Shown one piece after another: positions 10,162 through 21,410 of a DNA stretch of 29,022 nucleotides. Position numbers and translations under genes: made by a program. How positions within the stretch are numbered: the first letter of the stretch is position 1; each line of letters begins with the position of its first letter. The notes beneath the pieces were generated by a model. That model was given only the letters and a program-made list of their open reading frames with translations, did not search any database and was not told the origin of the DNA. This DNA comes from Calocera cornea HHB12733 (taxonomy: Eukaryota; Basidiomycota; Dacrymycetes; Dacrymycetales; Dacrymycetaceae), in assembly GCA_001632435.1 (NCBI GenBank), contig KV424160.1, forward strand, positions 1-29,022. Direction: 5' to 3'.

Positions 10162-12019
10162 ACGTAGAGTACCAGTTAGTGGGCCGAATCAGTATCAGGG
10201 TCATTATCACCGCCACCATAGTGTGCAAACTTTTCACCTCGACATCTCACTCAAATCAGTTCCGATGGTCTCCAAAGAACGACAAGTGCTACTGGCACTA
10301 GATGCCATCCGGGTCGACCCAAAATTATCCATTCGTGAGGCTGCAAAAGTCTTTGAAGCACCTCGCACAACAGTCCAGCGGAGAATGAGTGGTATTGCTG
10401 CGAAGGCTGATACCCGGAGCAAGCTTGCAGCTCTGACTGTGTCCGAGGAGGAGGGGATTGTGCAGTACATCCTGCACCTGGATTCGAGAGGGTTTTCCCC
10501 ACGGAGGAGGGATGTGGAGGATATGGCAAATATGCTGCGGGCAAAGCGGGGCGATGGAGTGGTTGGGAAGAACTGGACCAATCGCCTCATCAAGCGACGC
10601 TCCGAGCTCAAAACACGGTTCTCTCGGCCATATGATCACCAGAGAGCATTGCAAGAAGATCCAGCAGTGTTGCGCCCCTGGTTCGAGCTTGTCAAGAATA
10701 TGCGAGCAAAGTATGGGATCCACGACACCGATTTCTACAACTTCGACGAGACCGGCTTTCAGATGGGCATGGTCCGATCAGCAGTTGTTGTAACACGCTT
10801 TGAGCGAACCAGCAAACCCAAAGCTATCCAGCCTGGTAACCGTGAATGGGCAACAGCGATATGCAGCATTTCGGCAGATGGGCATGTGGTGCCTCCATTT
10901 CTCTGCGTCACAGGTCAGCACCATCTTGCACCCTGGTACTTTCCGGGCAACATTCCACGGCATTGGGTTGTGAAGACCACACCAAAGGGCTGGACCGATA
11001 ACGAAACTGGTCTGGAATGGCTCAAGCACTTTGATCAGCACACCCGAGCTCGCCAGATGGGTGAATGGAGAATGCTAGTGCTCGATGGTCACGAAAGCCA
11101 TGTGAATGCTGAGTTCAGTGAATACTGCAAGAACAGCAAGATCGTTCCAATCTGTCTTCCAGCGCACTCCTCACATCTCACTCAGCCGCTTGATGTCAGC
11201 CTTTTTGGCCCATTGAAGAGGGCATATGGCGACCAAATCTCCCGCCTGATTGCAGCCCGCATCACTCATATCACAAAGGACGATTTCTTTCCAGCATTCC
11301 GAGCAGCATTTGACAAAACATTCACGACTCACAATGTCAAAAGTGGTTTCCAGGGGGCTGGCCTTGTCCCATTCAACCCAGACGCTGTGTTGCTGAAGCT
11401 GGATGTACGCCTGCACACACCACCACGTCAGATGACCCCAGATGGCCCTGTTCAGCCCTGGGTTTCACAAACACCAAAGACCGCTACCGAGGCACTTGCA
11501 CAGTCAACTCTTATCAAGCACCGCATTTCCCAGCATCAAGGGAGCTCTCCCACACCAATCTATGAGTCGGTTGACCGCTTGGCAAAGGCAACAGTTGCCG
11601 TGAGCCACCAACTCACGCTTCTCAGCAGTAGGGTCACTCTACTTGAAGAGGCAAATGAAGCAGTTTCGAAGCGGCGGAGGGCAAAGCGAACTCGATTGCA
11701 AGATTCTGGAACTCTTACCGGTGAGGCTGCTGCCCAGCTCATGGCAGAAATGGGTGTTATTGAGGGGGACGGACACAATCAAGCTGCTGGAGATGGACCA
11801 TCGAAGCGCCAAAAGACTGGCCTGCGGCTCTGTGGACTCTGCCGTACAGCAGGACACAATGCCAGAACTTGCCCAGAGGCAGCTAATGTAGATAGCTTGT
11901 CCGACGCCCATTCTGCTTGACATAATCCATAAATTGTGTCGAGTTCTAGCAATGCGAAAGTTGCGGGTCCGACAATGTGACCCGCGAACTGATTCGGCCC
12001 GCTAACTGGTACTCTACGT
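10162..12019 (+). mobile_element. Fot1/pogo-type DNA transposon, structurally complete
   Basis: The 1858-bp element has 32-bp terminal inverted repeats at 10162-10193 and 11988-12019 (starting ACGTAGAGTACCAGTTAG) that differ at one position. It is flanked by the TA target duplications 10160-10161 and 12020-12021. It holds one uninterrupted transposase gene and little else. Near-identical repeats, an intact frame and conserved catalytic residues indicate a recent insertion that may still be active. Confidence 0.95.
10265..11920 (+). CDS. Fot1/pogo-family DDE transposase
   Basis: A single-exon frame of 551 residues. The ATG at 10265 is chosen because the 14 codons open before it contain no ATG. 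Order of parts: Psq-type helix-turn-helix at about 1-50 (LSIREAAKVFEAPRTTVQRR), CENP-B-type second DNA-binding domain to about 125, then the DDE_1 catalytic core. Acidic residues are D161 (FDETGF), D274 (LVLDGHESH) and D310 (QPLDVSLFGPLK), which gives a DD35D spacing. A basic segment follows near 475. The C-terminus ends in a CCHC zinc knuckle, C523-x2-C526-x4-H531-x4-C536. It would act in the nucleus on the 32-bp repeats by cut and paste at TA. The frame is intact, so activity is possible. Confidence 0.95.
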   Translation: MVSKERQVLLALDAIRVDPKLSIREAAKVFEAPRTTVQRRMSGIAAKADTRSKLAALTVSEEEGIVQYILHLDSRGFSPRRRDVEDMANMLRAKRGDGVVGKNWTNRLIKRRSELKTRFSRPYDHQRALQEDPAVLRPWFELVKNMRAKYGIHDTDFYNFDETGFQMGMVRSAVVVTRFERTSKPKAIQPGNREWATAICSISADGHVVPPFLCVTGQHHLAPWYFPGNIPRHWVVKTTPKGWTDNETGLEWLKHFDQHTRARQMGEWRMLVLDGHESHVNAEFSEYCKNSKIVPICLPAHSSHLTQPLDVSLFGPLKRAYGDQISRLIAARITHITKDDFFPAFRAAFDKTFTTHNVKSGFQGAGLVPFNPDAVLLKLDVRLHTPPRQMTPDGPVQPWVSQTPKTATEALAQSTLIKHRISQHQGSSPTPIYESVDRLAKATVAVSHQLTLLSSRVTLLEEANEAVSKRRRAKRTRLQDSGTLTGEAAAQLMAEMGVIEGDGHNQAAGDGPSKRQKTGLRLCGLCRTAGHNARTCPEAANVDSLSDAHSA

Positions 12020-12021
12020 TA

Positions 12022-12596
12022 CGAAGACTCGAAATGGTGTATTTGTAAAAGCGCATTACGGATAAGAATAGACGGAAGTTTGGTCTGGATGTGAATGGGT
12101 GCGCTCGAGTTTCAGCCGTTGTTGCTGCCTCAGCTGGATCACGGAACGTTTGAGACCAGTGCATTTCTCCGCGGTCATAAAGTGTGAAAGTGTATACAAT
12201 CGCTATCAGCAATGAGCGCGATCGCTTGATGCATACGGATGGCGCCTTCAGCGGTATCAAGAACTGGAACGAGACCGGTGGCCTCCACCACCTTCCTGGA
12301 TGCTTTGGAAAGTGGCTCGCCCAATATTCACCCGGTATCTCGCCTCTTACCCAAAGGACCTACCCAGCGGGTTCTGCTTCCCCATCTGGAGCGCCTGCAG
12401 CACACGCAGCACACACCCCGAGTGGCATAACGTTCTTGATTTTTTTTTCTTCGTGAAAACCATACATGCGTGTGAAGACTTCGTACTAAGTGAATGAGCG
12501 AGAACGTCGCCCGTCGTTCCGGCGCGCACCCCTGCGTTCTTTCGCGCAGCGAGTCACACCCTGAGCTGATGGGCTACCGATTGCGCAACGATATGC
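12022..12596. other. No supported gene; between transposon and catalase 3' end
   Basis: Short open frames only. The stretch contains a T-rich run near 12440 on the plus strand and presumably the catalase 3' untranslated end and poly(A) region on the minus strand. No repeat or transposon trace was recognised apart from the element boundary at 12021. Confidence 0.4.
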
Positions 12597-14323
12597 TCAG
12601 TTGGGGAGGGTGTTGCCCTTGCCCTTGCCGAGGACGTGGGCCCGGAACTGGAGCGCCTCCGCGGCCGACTTGACCTTGAGCGGGCCGACAGAGGGCACGC
12701 CGAGGGTCTTTGCGATGCCGTCGGCGAGGGACTGGTCGCACGCGGCCCAGACGGACAGCTGGCGGTTCAGGATCTCCTTCGACTTTATGCCCTTCATGTG
12801 CACGGACAGGTTGTGGATGAGCGCGGCGCGGCCCTTCTCGCCGAGGACCGTCTGGTACAGCGCACGGGGCTGCTCAAAGTCGAGCTCGGTAACGTAGCTG
12901 AGGTCCGCGACGCACGCGCCGATGTACTGCTCGTGCTGGGCGGTGGTGTATGCCCTGGTCTTGTAGGTGAGCGGCTGGATGGAGCTCTGGTAGTTGGGGC
13001 GCGAGCCCTGGTTGTTGAACTGCATGGCGCCGTCGCGCTGGAAATTTGCGACGGGGCAGACGGGCGCGTTGACGGGCAGCTGCTGGTAGTTGGTGCCGAG
13101 GCGGTGGCGGTGGGTGTCGGGGTAGGAAAAGAGGCGGGACTGGAGGACGGGGTCGGCGGAGGGCTCGACACCGGGGACCATGTGCGAGGGCGAGAACGCG
13201 ACCTGCTCGATCTCGGCAAAGTAGTTCTGCGGGTTCTCGTTCAGCACGAGCTTGCCCACGGGGCGGAGGGGGAACTCGGAGTGGGGCCAGATCTTGGTCA
13301 GGTCAAGGACGTTGTAGCGGAACTTCTCCGCTTGCTCCGCGGTCATCGTTTGCTATTCATGGTCATCAGTGATACGACACTCGCCGCGGCGGCGTGGATA
13401 CGCACCACAGAGACAGTCCAGGTGGGGAAGTCACCCCTCTCGATCTCCTCGAACAGGCCCTGGATACCGTAGTCCGGGTTCTCACCCGCGAGCGCGCCGG
13501 CCTCCTCGTTGTTCAGGGTCTTGAATCCCTTGTCGGCGATGACGTGGACCTGGACGTAGACGAACTCGCCCTTTGCGTTGACCCACTTGTAGGTGTGGCC
13601 CGAGTACGCGTGCTCGTGCGAGTAGCCGTCGGGCGTGCCGCGGTCCGAGAAGAGGATCATGACCTGGTGGGCGGACTCGGGGTTCTGGGAGAGGTAGTCC
13701 CAGAACATGTCCGCGTCCTTGAGGTGGGTCTGCGGGTCGCGCTTCTGGGTGTGGATGAAGTGGGGGAACTTTGCCGGGTCACGGATGAAGAAGACGGGCG
13801 TGTTGTTGAACACCCAGTCCCAGTTGCCCTCCTGCGTGCGCAGCTTGATGGCGAACCCGCGGGGGTCACGCGCCGTGTCCGCAGAGCCGGACTCGCCGCC
13901 GACGGTCGAGAAGCGGACGGTGGCCTTGGCCTTGTTGCCGACCTTGGAGAAGAGGTCCGCCATGCAGATGTCGGACACATCGTGCGTCACCTCGAAGTAG
14001 CCGTGGGCTCCGGCGCCCTTGGCGTGCACGACACGCTCCGGGATGCGCTCGCGGTCGAAGTGAGCGAGGAGATCGATGTGATGGAAGTCTGGCCGGTGAC
14101 CCCCGTGAGAACCATATCCGGAAGCGATTACATAAGGCGAGGCTCACCCTGGAGGGCCAGAGGACCGAAGGGACCAATACGCTGGGCCTCATACGGCTAC
14201 AGGCGATGATCAGCCTCTTGACCGCATGCACCGACGATGAGGACGGACCTCAGGGTAGGGAGCACCGTTGCTCATGGTGTAGGTGGCACCATCCTTGGTG
14301 TTGAAGACCTGCTGAGAAGGCAT
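12597..14323 (-). CDS. Catalase, small-subunit monofunctional heme type
   Basis: Four exons (14323-14249, 14196-14148, 14088-13406, 13352-12597) with introns of 52, 59 and 53 bp give 520 residues, the usual length of small-subunit catalases. The enzyme converts hydrogen peroxide to water and oxygen. Visible landmarks: catalytic His63 in [18 protein letters not shown], the heme-side [20 protein letters not shown], distal Asn136 in [13 protein letters not shown], and the proximal heme ligand Tyr346 in [17 protein letters not shown]. The first intron has an unusual GTCCGT donor. Without splicing, the third intron would add a junk tail after WTVSV. No secretion signal is seen, and the end (GNTLPN) is not a typical peroxisomal tripeptide, so cytosolic location is likely but not certain. 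A possible STRE (AGGGG) lies upstream near 14445. Confidence 0.96.
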
Positions 14324-17225
14324 CTTTCTGCGGAGCGCGACGGGCGTTGGATGAGCGGGGTGCGAAAGGCAAGACGATGGGGACGTACGGTGAGTTGCAG
14401 GAGGTGAATGACCGACGAGCAAGAGGCAGACGGGGACGCTGGGCCAGGGGGAGGCGGCTGCTGGCCAGTCTTAAGAGGGTCATGGGGCAGGATCAGAAGG
14501 CGAGCCACGGCGCACACAGTCGGTAACTCCGAGGAATAAGAGGCCCCGCCGCGCGTACTCTAAATATTCTATGACAGGAAGCCCCGAATGGCGAATATGC
14601 ATTGGCCACTCGCCATCGCGACCACCGAAGTCCGAGGAGTCCGAGTGAACATGGCCCACTTTGGGGACGGACGGTGTGGCCACGTCACGCTGCCTTGCCC
14701 GAGCCGTCGACCGTGCACCCTCCCCGTCTTCGCCCTCCTTCGCCCCTCCATCGCCCGCTCGACTTCTCTTCCGAGCGGCAGGCGCGGCGACCGTGGATCT
14801 GGGGCCAATACAGCGATGGTGATTGATAGGCTTAGAAAGGCTCCGTTCCAGCGAGCAGGCATGTGTTTGCGCATTTAAGACAGCTTGGACGCCCGCACGC
14901 CGTCCCAGCCAATGGCCAGCTCCCCGCCCCCAGCTGCCCCGCACGTCCAGCGCGCACCGTCCCGGAGGTTTAACGCGAAAGCAGAGCTTGGAATGTATGA
15001 GCCAATCAGCCAGTGGAGCAGAGTCGCGCAACGGTCGTGGACGCGCTTGGTCATGGGCCCAATCCGCGTGCACAAGTCCGCGGAGTAACGGATCCGCCGC
15101 CCGGGACCAAATCCACCGCGATCGGCGAAGCGGTCCCTACCCTCCTGCTCGAGGTCCCGTGGTGGGCGCTTCGAGTGGACTGTGCCCGTGCTATACGTAC
15201 ACAGATCTCTATCGCGTCCATTGTCTAGCACCATACTTGCGACATCCGGCGAAACATGCTACCGGAAAACTGCCACAGGAGCGGTCTGGTCACGCTGGCG
15301 GGCTCGGCTGACGACGCGGGCGCAGTCACGAAGACGCCGGGCGTTGCTGATCCCAGTCTCTCTGGCACCGGGTGCCCACTCCACCGCCTGTCCATCGGCA
15401 TCAGGCGCTTTGTCCTGCGCTGTCCGCCGGACCTTGCTGCATGCACGCACGCACGCACGATGCGAACTCGCACTGTGCCTGCGCCCTCGATACCTTATCT
15501 TATCTCTGCACCGGATTAGGCTGCCAGCCCGACGTCGCCAACCTGCCACCTGGCACGAAAGCGGTGGCCTCTGGACCCAGCGCGGCGGATATGGATCCAG
15601 CTTCCTCGGGTGCGCGCCTTGTCCCTCCCAGGCGCGTTCTGCGATACACCGCGCCGTCCACATCCCCGGACCATGGGAACAGTCAGCCACAGACGTCCCG
15701 AAACTGCCGCGGATCAACAGCACGCGCCCCTGTGGCTCTAGCCGCACCTCAACTCCAGATGACTCTCCCACAACTGTTGTGGCGCCTTCCATCACTGCAG
15801 GCATCATAATGAAACGATTGTGCGGCGGCTAGGCTGCTATATCCGTCGACCCGCACGATGCAATGAGGCACAGGCACATCTTCCCTCGACCCGCGCGTCT
15901 TAAGCGCGCGCTCCTCCGCTCATGGCGTCCGAGGACGTAGCGCGTGCCCCATTCTTTGTCCCCTTTCGCACCCCGTGCGCCTTGACGACGGAGATCAAGT
16001 AGAGCCAGACACAATCAACGTATCACGGTGGAGCTCCGTCCCCCACCCTCCCATCCGACTGCTACCGGAGCATATCAGCTGTCCGCAACCACACCTCAAC
16101 CCAAACGAACCTTCTCTCACACCTCTCGCACAGCGGCCCGCAACATCCCGACGGCGGGTAGTACGAACGGCCGATGACGCTCCAATAGAAAACGAGTGAA
16201 TTTCGCCCAGCCGACCCCCATTATCACGCCACACGGCCAAGCGAAATTCGCTCACCGCACTGCCGCGCTCGCCAACAAGCTTTCTTCTCCCGATCGATCC
16301 ACAGCGGTCATGAATCGCTGCCTGCTTCTCGCGCTTGGGAAATCGTTCGCCTCTCTCACCGCGCCGCGCCGCGCCGTGCCGTGCCGTGCCGTGCCGTGCC
16401 GTGCCGTGCCAGGTTGCGAGTGTCACTGACAGGTCCAAAACGTGGTCTCAGCCCGTTCCTCCACTACGTTTACGCACAGTGTACGTTATCCTCCAGCCTC
16501 GGACCTCGTCCTGGCCTATTGATAGGCGTGCTTCGCGATGCAGATGCCCTATCCCTAGCCCGAACGTGACTGCGAATGCGAAAGGGAAAGCGGAACGCAG
16601 GATGAGGAAGCCCACTGACTCAGCCGCTAACTTAAGGGACGTCCGATTTCCGGAAATCGGAGCGGTTCCACCTTTCATCGCTCGCACGCGGGTGGCCGGG
16701 TGGGGGTGTTCGGTCTGGGTCTCCCCCAACGGGAGAGGAAGTAGGTTGATCCTCCCCCAGAAGGGCGGGGAAGACGCGGGTGTCCGAGGAACTGTCTTGC
16801 TTGATCTATCATCTGCCTGAATCGTATATGCTTGCGCTCTTGCTGCGCTGCAGCGGACCCAGTTCCGATCGCGGTGCTTTGAAGGCCTGGTTAGAATGGC
16901 GCGATAAAGAGCGCTACGGGGCCAGGATATGGTTCACGGTCCTTCCCTGCCCCGCTGGAATCCCCTCGTACTGCATGACTAGCCTCCGCAAGCCATAGGT
17001 TCTTACAAGGGGAAGCTCTATCGTAGAGCCCAGCTTATTGTGTAGTGGATACAGGGTCTGAAACAATTCCTTGCAAGGAGACAACCATCATCGCGTACGA
17101 ATGACATACGAAGACTGAGAACCGATGAACTAGTACAGGAGGACACGGTGATACCTCGCCGTCGCTACTAGTTGGTGAGAAATGCAACGTCTTCAGCTGC
17201 GGTACAACCTTATGAACTACTGACT
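14324..17225. other. 2.9-kb gene-poor GC-rich stretch
   Basis: The beginning must include the catalase promoter. Many long open frames exist on both strands, as expected at this GC content, but they overlap each other, have biased Arg/Pro/Ser composition and show no domain. A (GCAC)-type short run lies near 15440 and a pentanucleotide repeat at 16361-16410. From about 16990 the base composition becomes AT-richer toward MYND copy G. I see no RNA gene. Confidence 0.4.
16361..16410. repeat. Pentanucleotide microsatellite
   Basis: Three GCGCC units (16361-16375) are followed by seven exact GTGCC units (16376-16410). The G-to-T step between the two blocks suggests that one mutated unit spread by slippage. 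It lies in a stretch without genes, and the proline/arginine-rich frame across it is an artefact of the repeat. Confidence 0.95.
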
Positions 17226-18349
17226 TTACCACCCTGCTTTATAGCACACCGCCCCATGTGAAAGAGTGTCACCTCTCCAGTCGTCCGTTTGAAGCTGTTT
17301 TGAGCACTGTCATCATAGAAAATACGTCGTTAGTATCTAATGGTAAAATTGGCTCATTCACCCACATAGAGTACAGTATTACATCTGGAGCATGGGTTAA
17401 TGGGAAACCAGGGAAAGAGGATAACGCTATGTCTCACCGAGAAGATTGATACAACTGTGTCCACTCCACTCGTTTGTTACAAGGGGGGAAGTTGCACTTG
17501 AGGCGCCACTGAGTCTGCTTGAATTGATCCATGGTTGGATATATGACTCCATCGCGAGTCAAGAGCACTGTCAACCTGACATCGAAGGCTGCTGGACTGT
17601 ATAATGAGGGTGCTTCCGACTACCGGAGCCAGGTCTCCAGAGATTCAGATGGTGAAGAAGAAACCTGCGTAGCTCGTACGAAAATACCTCTTGCTTCAGG
17701 TCATTCGGTAGCCAGACAATCAGAAACTAGAGGAGCAAAGCGATAACCAAGGAATAGTTTTCCAAACACTCCTGTTGAATGCGCGAATGGAGGCGTTTGT
17801 GTCGCAATGGGTCAGGTCTGATCAGCAGGGAGATGCCCACGAGTTGTGCAAGTCGTTTAGCAAGGGTTCTGCCATTCGCAACCTGGGGGTCCTCGGACGT
17901 GGCGAACAGGATCAGATTCTGTGGTGCGCAATGTCGAATTGCAGTGAGGAGCGTTAAATGACGAGTGATACAGTTTTGAAGCTCGTCTCGTTCGATTACA
18001 CAGCGGTCCTGTAGGACCTCTTCGACATGCCCGGCCAGCCAAGCGAGCGACGATTGCTTTCTGTTCCAATAGTTACATCGAAGTTCATGATGGATACACT
18101 CTGATAAGAAGTCATATGCCTCCAAATCACACCGCGCTGGGAATGACAAACTGTATAGTATAGTAGCCCGGCACGGTTCAAGCACGTTCCAGGCAAGAAA
18201 CCTGCAAGAGGGTGATTTGCGTGCCAGAAGCATCACGACTAACCGAGTAGTTCCACAATTTTACCCACTTCCTCTCTCGCCAGTTGTCTCACTTCCGCGA
18301 CGGACGTAGCACGGGTTTGTTGGCCCGGCTGCTGCACCATTGTCGCCAT
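17226..18349 (-). pseudogene. MYND-family gene copy G, inactivated
   Basis: Exons follow the plan of the intact genes: exon 1 18349-18244 (106 nt, ends in phase 1 at KIVELLG), exon 2 18201-18152 (exactly 50 nt, as in D, E and F), long exon 3 from about 18098 to 17438, microexon 17384-17366 (19 nt, CNTVLY) and last exon 17306-17226. LTAIRHCAPQNLILF and RLAQLVGISLLIR match copy D. Lesions: a TAG at 17729-17727 where D reads LLLFLIAWLP, a frame change soon after, and a further TAG. In the finger the third Cys is Ser (QSSR for QCxR) and the His of CSKxH is Leu. The splice signals survive but the finger has lost two zinc ligands. It is closer to D, E and F than to A-C, yet on the opposite strand. 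Confidence 0.8.
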
Positions 18350-18550
18350 CACAGGGGTGTATGCGAAGCTAGGTGATTAGAGCCCGCCGTACAATGGGGG
18401 CCGATAACACGTGTCGGAAGTTGACGGAATAAACTCGCAGAGATCGGAAACGGCATCACGGTCACTAACACTCCATGCCTGGATTACTCATACGGACAGT
18501 CGGCCAGATACGGCACTGTACAACCACAGCTCATCAGCACACATTGCTCT

Positions 18551-19492
18551 TTACCCCACAGCGCGATGACCCATCCTCTCTGTCTTTTGCTGTTTCTCCT
18601 TCCTGTGCATCTCCATCAACGTCTTTAGGTCGGGTGGCTCGTCCTTTAACCTCCGAATGCTCCCTATTGGTGGGTTCGAATTCGGGGCGGACAGAGATAC
18701 AGGTACCGTTGACGCGGCCGGTGGTTTCGGTGGAAGTGGGTGATTAGGAGGGGCTGGCAGTGGTGCGGAGGAGGCGGGCAACGGGAATGGGGAGGTGGGC
18801 GTGGTGGAAGTGGGCGAATCCTTCTGGAGCTGTGCAAGCTTGCGCTCAAGCGCTGCGATCTTATCGTTCGTCCTATTCGGGCATCAGTATATAAACCTAG
18901 CAGGGCATATGTTAACGCACTTCAGTTTCCCCTTGTTCTTCATCAAGCTCAATGCGGTCGGCCGGCCCGTGTCCGTCTTCCGCTTGCCTAACCGGCCGGG
19001 GTCGTCCACTGGCGGTGCTTGGTGCGCGAACGTCACTACCAGGTTCCGCCCACGCACGAGCTTGTCGTGCATTGTAATCATCGCTTTGAGCGCTTCCTGC
19101 TGGAGTGTCAGTAGGTGAATCTGAGAGCAAGGCGGAAGAGGGACCCACGTCTTTGTTGGCATATTCGATGAACGCGTATCCACGAGGCTTGCCCTTCTGC
19201 GGGCCGACCTTGTGGAATAGGAAGTCGAGCGAGGTGATTTTCCCAAAGCGCTCGAATGCCTTGATCAACGTATATCTTTCAAGTTCCAAATCAGGTATCA
19301 TCGTACATCACAAGAAATGACGCACTCGTCTACAGAGGTATGCAGGTTGCCGACATACAGCCTGTCCTGCCGGAACTGCGGCGTGGAGGGCTTGGATGGA
19401 CCCGCCTCTGACACCTCCTCCCCCTCCGGCTCCGACATCGTAATCAGACCACTCGGGGTGGTCTCCCCCTCCAGCTTCGTCGACGAGGACAT
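18551..19492 (-). CDS. RRM protein related to RNA-binding protein 18 (RBM18)
   Basis: Four exons (19492-19326, 19275-19149, 19096-18921, 18872-18551) with introns of 48-52 bp give 263 residues. One RRM spans about residues 45-130: RNP2 is RLYVGNL, RNP1 is KPRGYAFIEY, with FGKITSLDFLFHKVG between them and LVRGRNLVVTFAHQAP at the end. The FDFLFHK-like segment and the WAH/FAH ending are characteristic of the RBM18 family. After it come a basic linker, a short coiled coil (DKIAALERKLAQLQKD) and a Ser/Pro-rich stretch, then a charged helix to the stop. It probably binds RNA in the nucleus; the precise role is not established. Met at 19492 is chosen as the first ATG in frame that fits the domain. 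It diverges from the PHAF1-like gene 171 bp away. Confidence 0.88.
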
Positions 19493-19663
19493 GGGTATAG
19501 GTCGGGGAACGGTGAGTCGCGGTGCGTTCAACGACGGTGAGCGCCGGAAGGCAGCACGCGCGGGTGACGCGACCCACCATGGTCCCTGAGCACGGCGCCA
19601 GTTAGGAGTCAGTCGTCGCTGTCCCTGACGACGACCAACCCTCATACTCCTCAGTCCGGGGTA
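19493..19663. promoter_or_regulatory. Shared divergent promoter
   Basis: Only 171 bases separate the start codons of the RBM18-like gene (minus) and the PHAF1-like gene (plus), so both promoters must overlap here. No TATA box is obvious. Short pyrimidine-rich and GACGACG stretches are the only visible features. Co-regulation is plausible but not shown. Confidence 0.55.
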
Positions 19664-21139
19664 ATGTCTATTCTCGAGCTCGATGTGCGACCGGGGCAGG
19701 GCGTAGGTCCATTTGAGATTGGTCGGTGGCCGTCCTCTGGTACCACCCTCGTACAGACCGGCGTCTGACGCGTCGAACAGGAGCATCTGTCTGGAACATC
19801 CTTGACACAATCCGGGAGAGCAAGGCGCGATTTCCGCAGGTTGAAGTCAAGTTTGATAACAATGTACGTTCTTGTGGTTTGCACTGTGATCTATGGCTGA
19901 AAGCGGCAGGACAAGGCCCCCGCGACATCTCCCATAATCCTCGCCGTCCTCCCTCACGTCTCCCTGCTCTTCACCGGCATAACCCAGCGGCTGCACACGA
20001 TCCTCCTGCACCCGCTTACGCCCGTACTACCTCACTCTGGACTACGCCTGATGTACAAGTCCCAGCCGATCTCCTCGCCGACACATCTGTTCAAGCGCTC
20101 GGACGTCAGCGCCGTATTCGGCCCGACGTACAAGGGCAAGCGAAGGCTGATTTACCCGGGGGTGGTGTTTGAATTTACGAAGGGAGAGGGGAAAGACGGA
20201 GGAGAGGGGAAGAGGGCGATGAGGGAAGATCATGTGGAGAAAATCGTTGTGGTGCAGAGGGATAAGGAGAGGGATGGCGCGGAGGTCGAGGAGGAGGATG
20301 GGCTCCGGGAGTGCGAGGCCATGGTCGGAGAGCTCAGGAGGGCAGAAGTCATTGTGCGTTCGTGGCTCGCAGCTCACCTATCTGTTCACTCACATATTGA
20401 CCAGGTACACGAAGGTGTTACATTGCATTTCATCCCTCACCCGGACTCATCAACACCACCCGGGCCCATCAAGGTGACCCTGCACCAAACGACAGCCGAG
20501 GACCTATTAGCCGACCTCGGTCCACCACTGCGAGTGCACTACAAGACGGACGAACGGATGAGCATTCACTCCGCACCAGCCGGAATGGAGGAGGAGAATA
20601 ATGCTTGTGAGTTACCGGCGATGCTTCGCGAGAGATCGGGAAATGAACGAGAAACAGACTTCTACAACTATTTCCAGCATGGGGTCGACTTCCTGCTTGA
20701 TGGCGAGACGCATAGGGTGGTTAAGATCGTGATTCACTCCAATGTCGTGAGTGGACTTGTCGCATTATGTGCATGTATGCTGAACGCTGTGGATGGCATG
20801 TGTCAGGTCGGCTCCGCCCTTTTCCAAGTGTACAAACGCTGCCCTTGGCAGCTAATCCCCACACAACGCCCCTCCTCGCCCTCATCCAGCTCTCCAGCCC
20901 GCCCAGAGCCAATAACCGTTGCCTCCCCGTCCGACACTCTCACTCGGTACCTCTCGCCCTCCCCGACCGGCGATGGCGACACCCGCTCCGACGGTCCACC
21001 GAGTATGATCCTCGACCGGGCCAGCGAGTCGCGTGGTGGGCCACTACTCGTGGGACAGACAACGCGGCTGTTGGGCTTTGATGGGTGCGTGTTGGAGGTC
21101 GGGGAAGGCGGAGAGGTGCTTGGACTCGTCCTGTTCTAG
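19664..21139 (+). CDS. PHAF1/UPF0183 family protein (C16orf70 homologue)
   Basis: Six exons (19664-19721, 19781-19863, 19910-20353, 20405-20606, 20658-20746, 20807-21139) join to 402 residues. The start MSILELDVRPGQGVGPFEIG, then SVWNILDTIRESKARFPQVEVKF, is the family N-terminus. SSPTHLFKRSDVSAVFGPTYKG and YFYNYFQHGVDFLLDGETHR with VVKIVIHSNV are its central and C-terminal signatures. The human relative takes part in autophagy at the phagophore (as a complex with BCAS3); the same role in fungi is inference. The fourth intron candidate (20354-20404) is 51 bp and has no stop, so an unspliced variant with 17 extra residues cannot be excluded. Insertions rich in Glu and Lys (about 110-150) and Ser/Pro (near 320) look disordered. 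Confidence 0.88.
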
Positions 21140-21410
21140 CTGGGTGGGAACGTCGCATATTACGCATCTGACTGTACAGTAACACGCCTCATGACTTACG
21201 TGCAATGAAGATTCCCGGGATCCTATCGCTCCCATCGACTACTATCCTCCAATCATCCTCTGTCATGAGGCGGAGATCCAACGCCGTGACGTGACGCGAC
21301 CCGTCGACTCAAACAAAAAAGACCCGGAGCAGCCAGCCTGACAATGATAAGCTACAAATAGCACCAGGACCCTCACTCAGCTCGCTCCTTCCCCTCTCTT
21401 CCCTCCTGCG

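Noticed and set aside
12636..14209. Plus-strand frames of more than 270 codons across the catalase gene
   Set aside because: Antisense to an unmistakable catalase, rich in Leu/Val/Asp/Arg as expected from complementing GC-biased codons.
16335..16820. 161-codon frame with repeated PCRAV
   Set aside because: Created by the pentanucleotide microsatellite; no domain and no flanking splice support.
18664..18680. GGTTCGAATTC, a possible tRNA B box
   Set aside because: Flanking bases do not form a T stem and the stretch is coding sequence of the RBM18-like gene.
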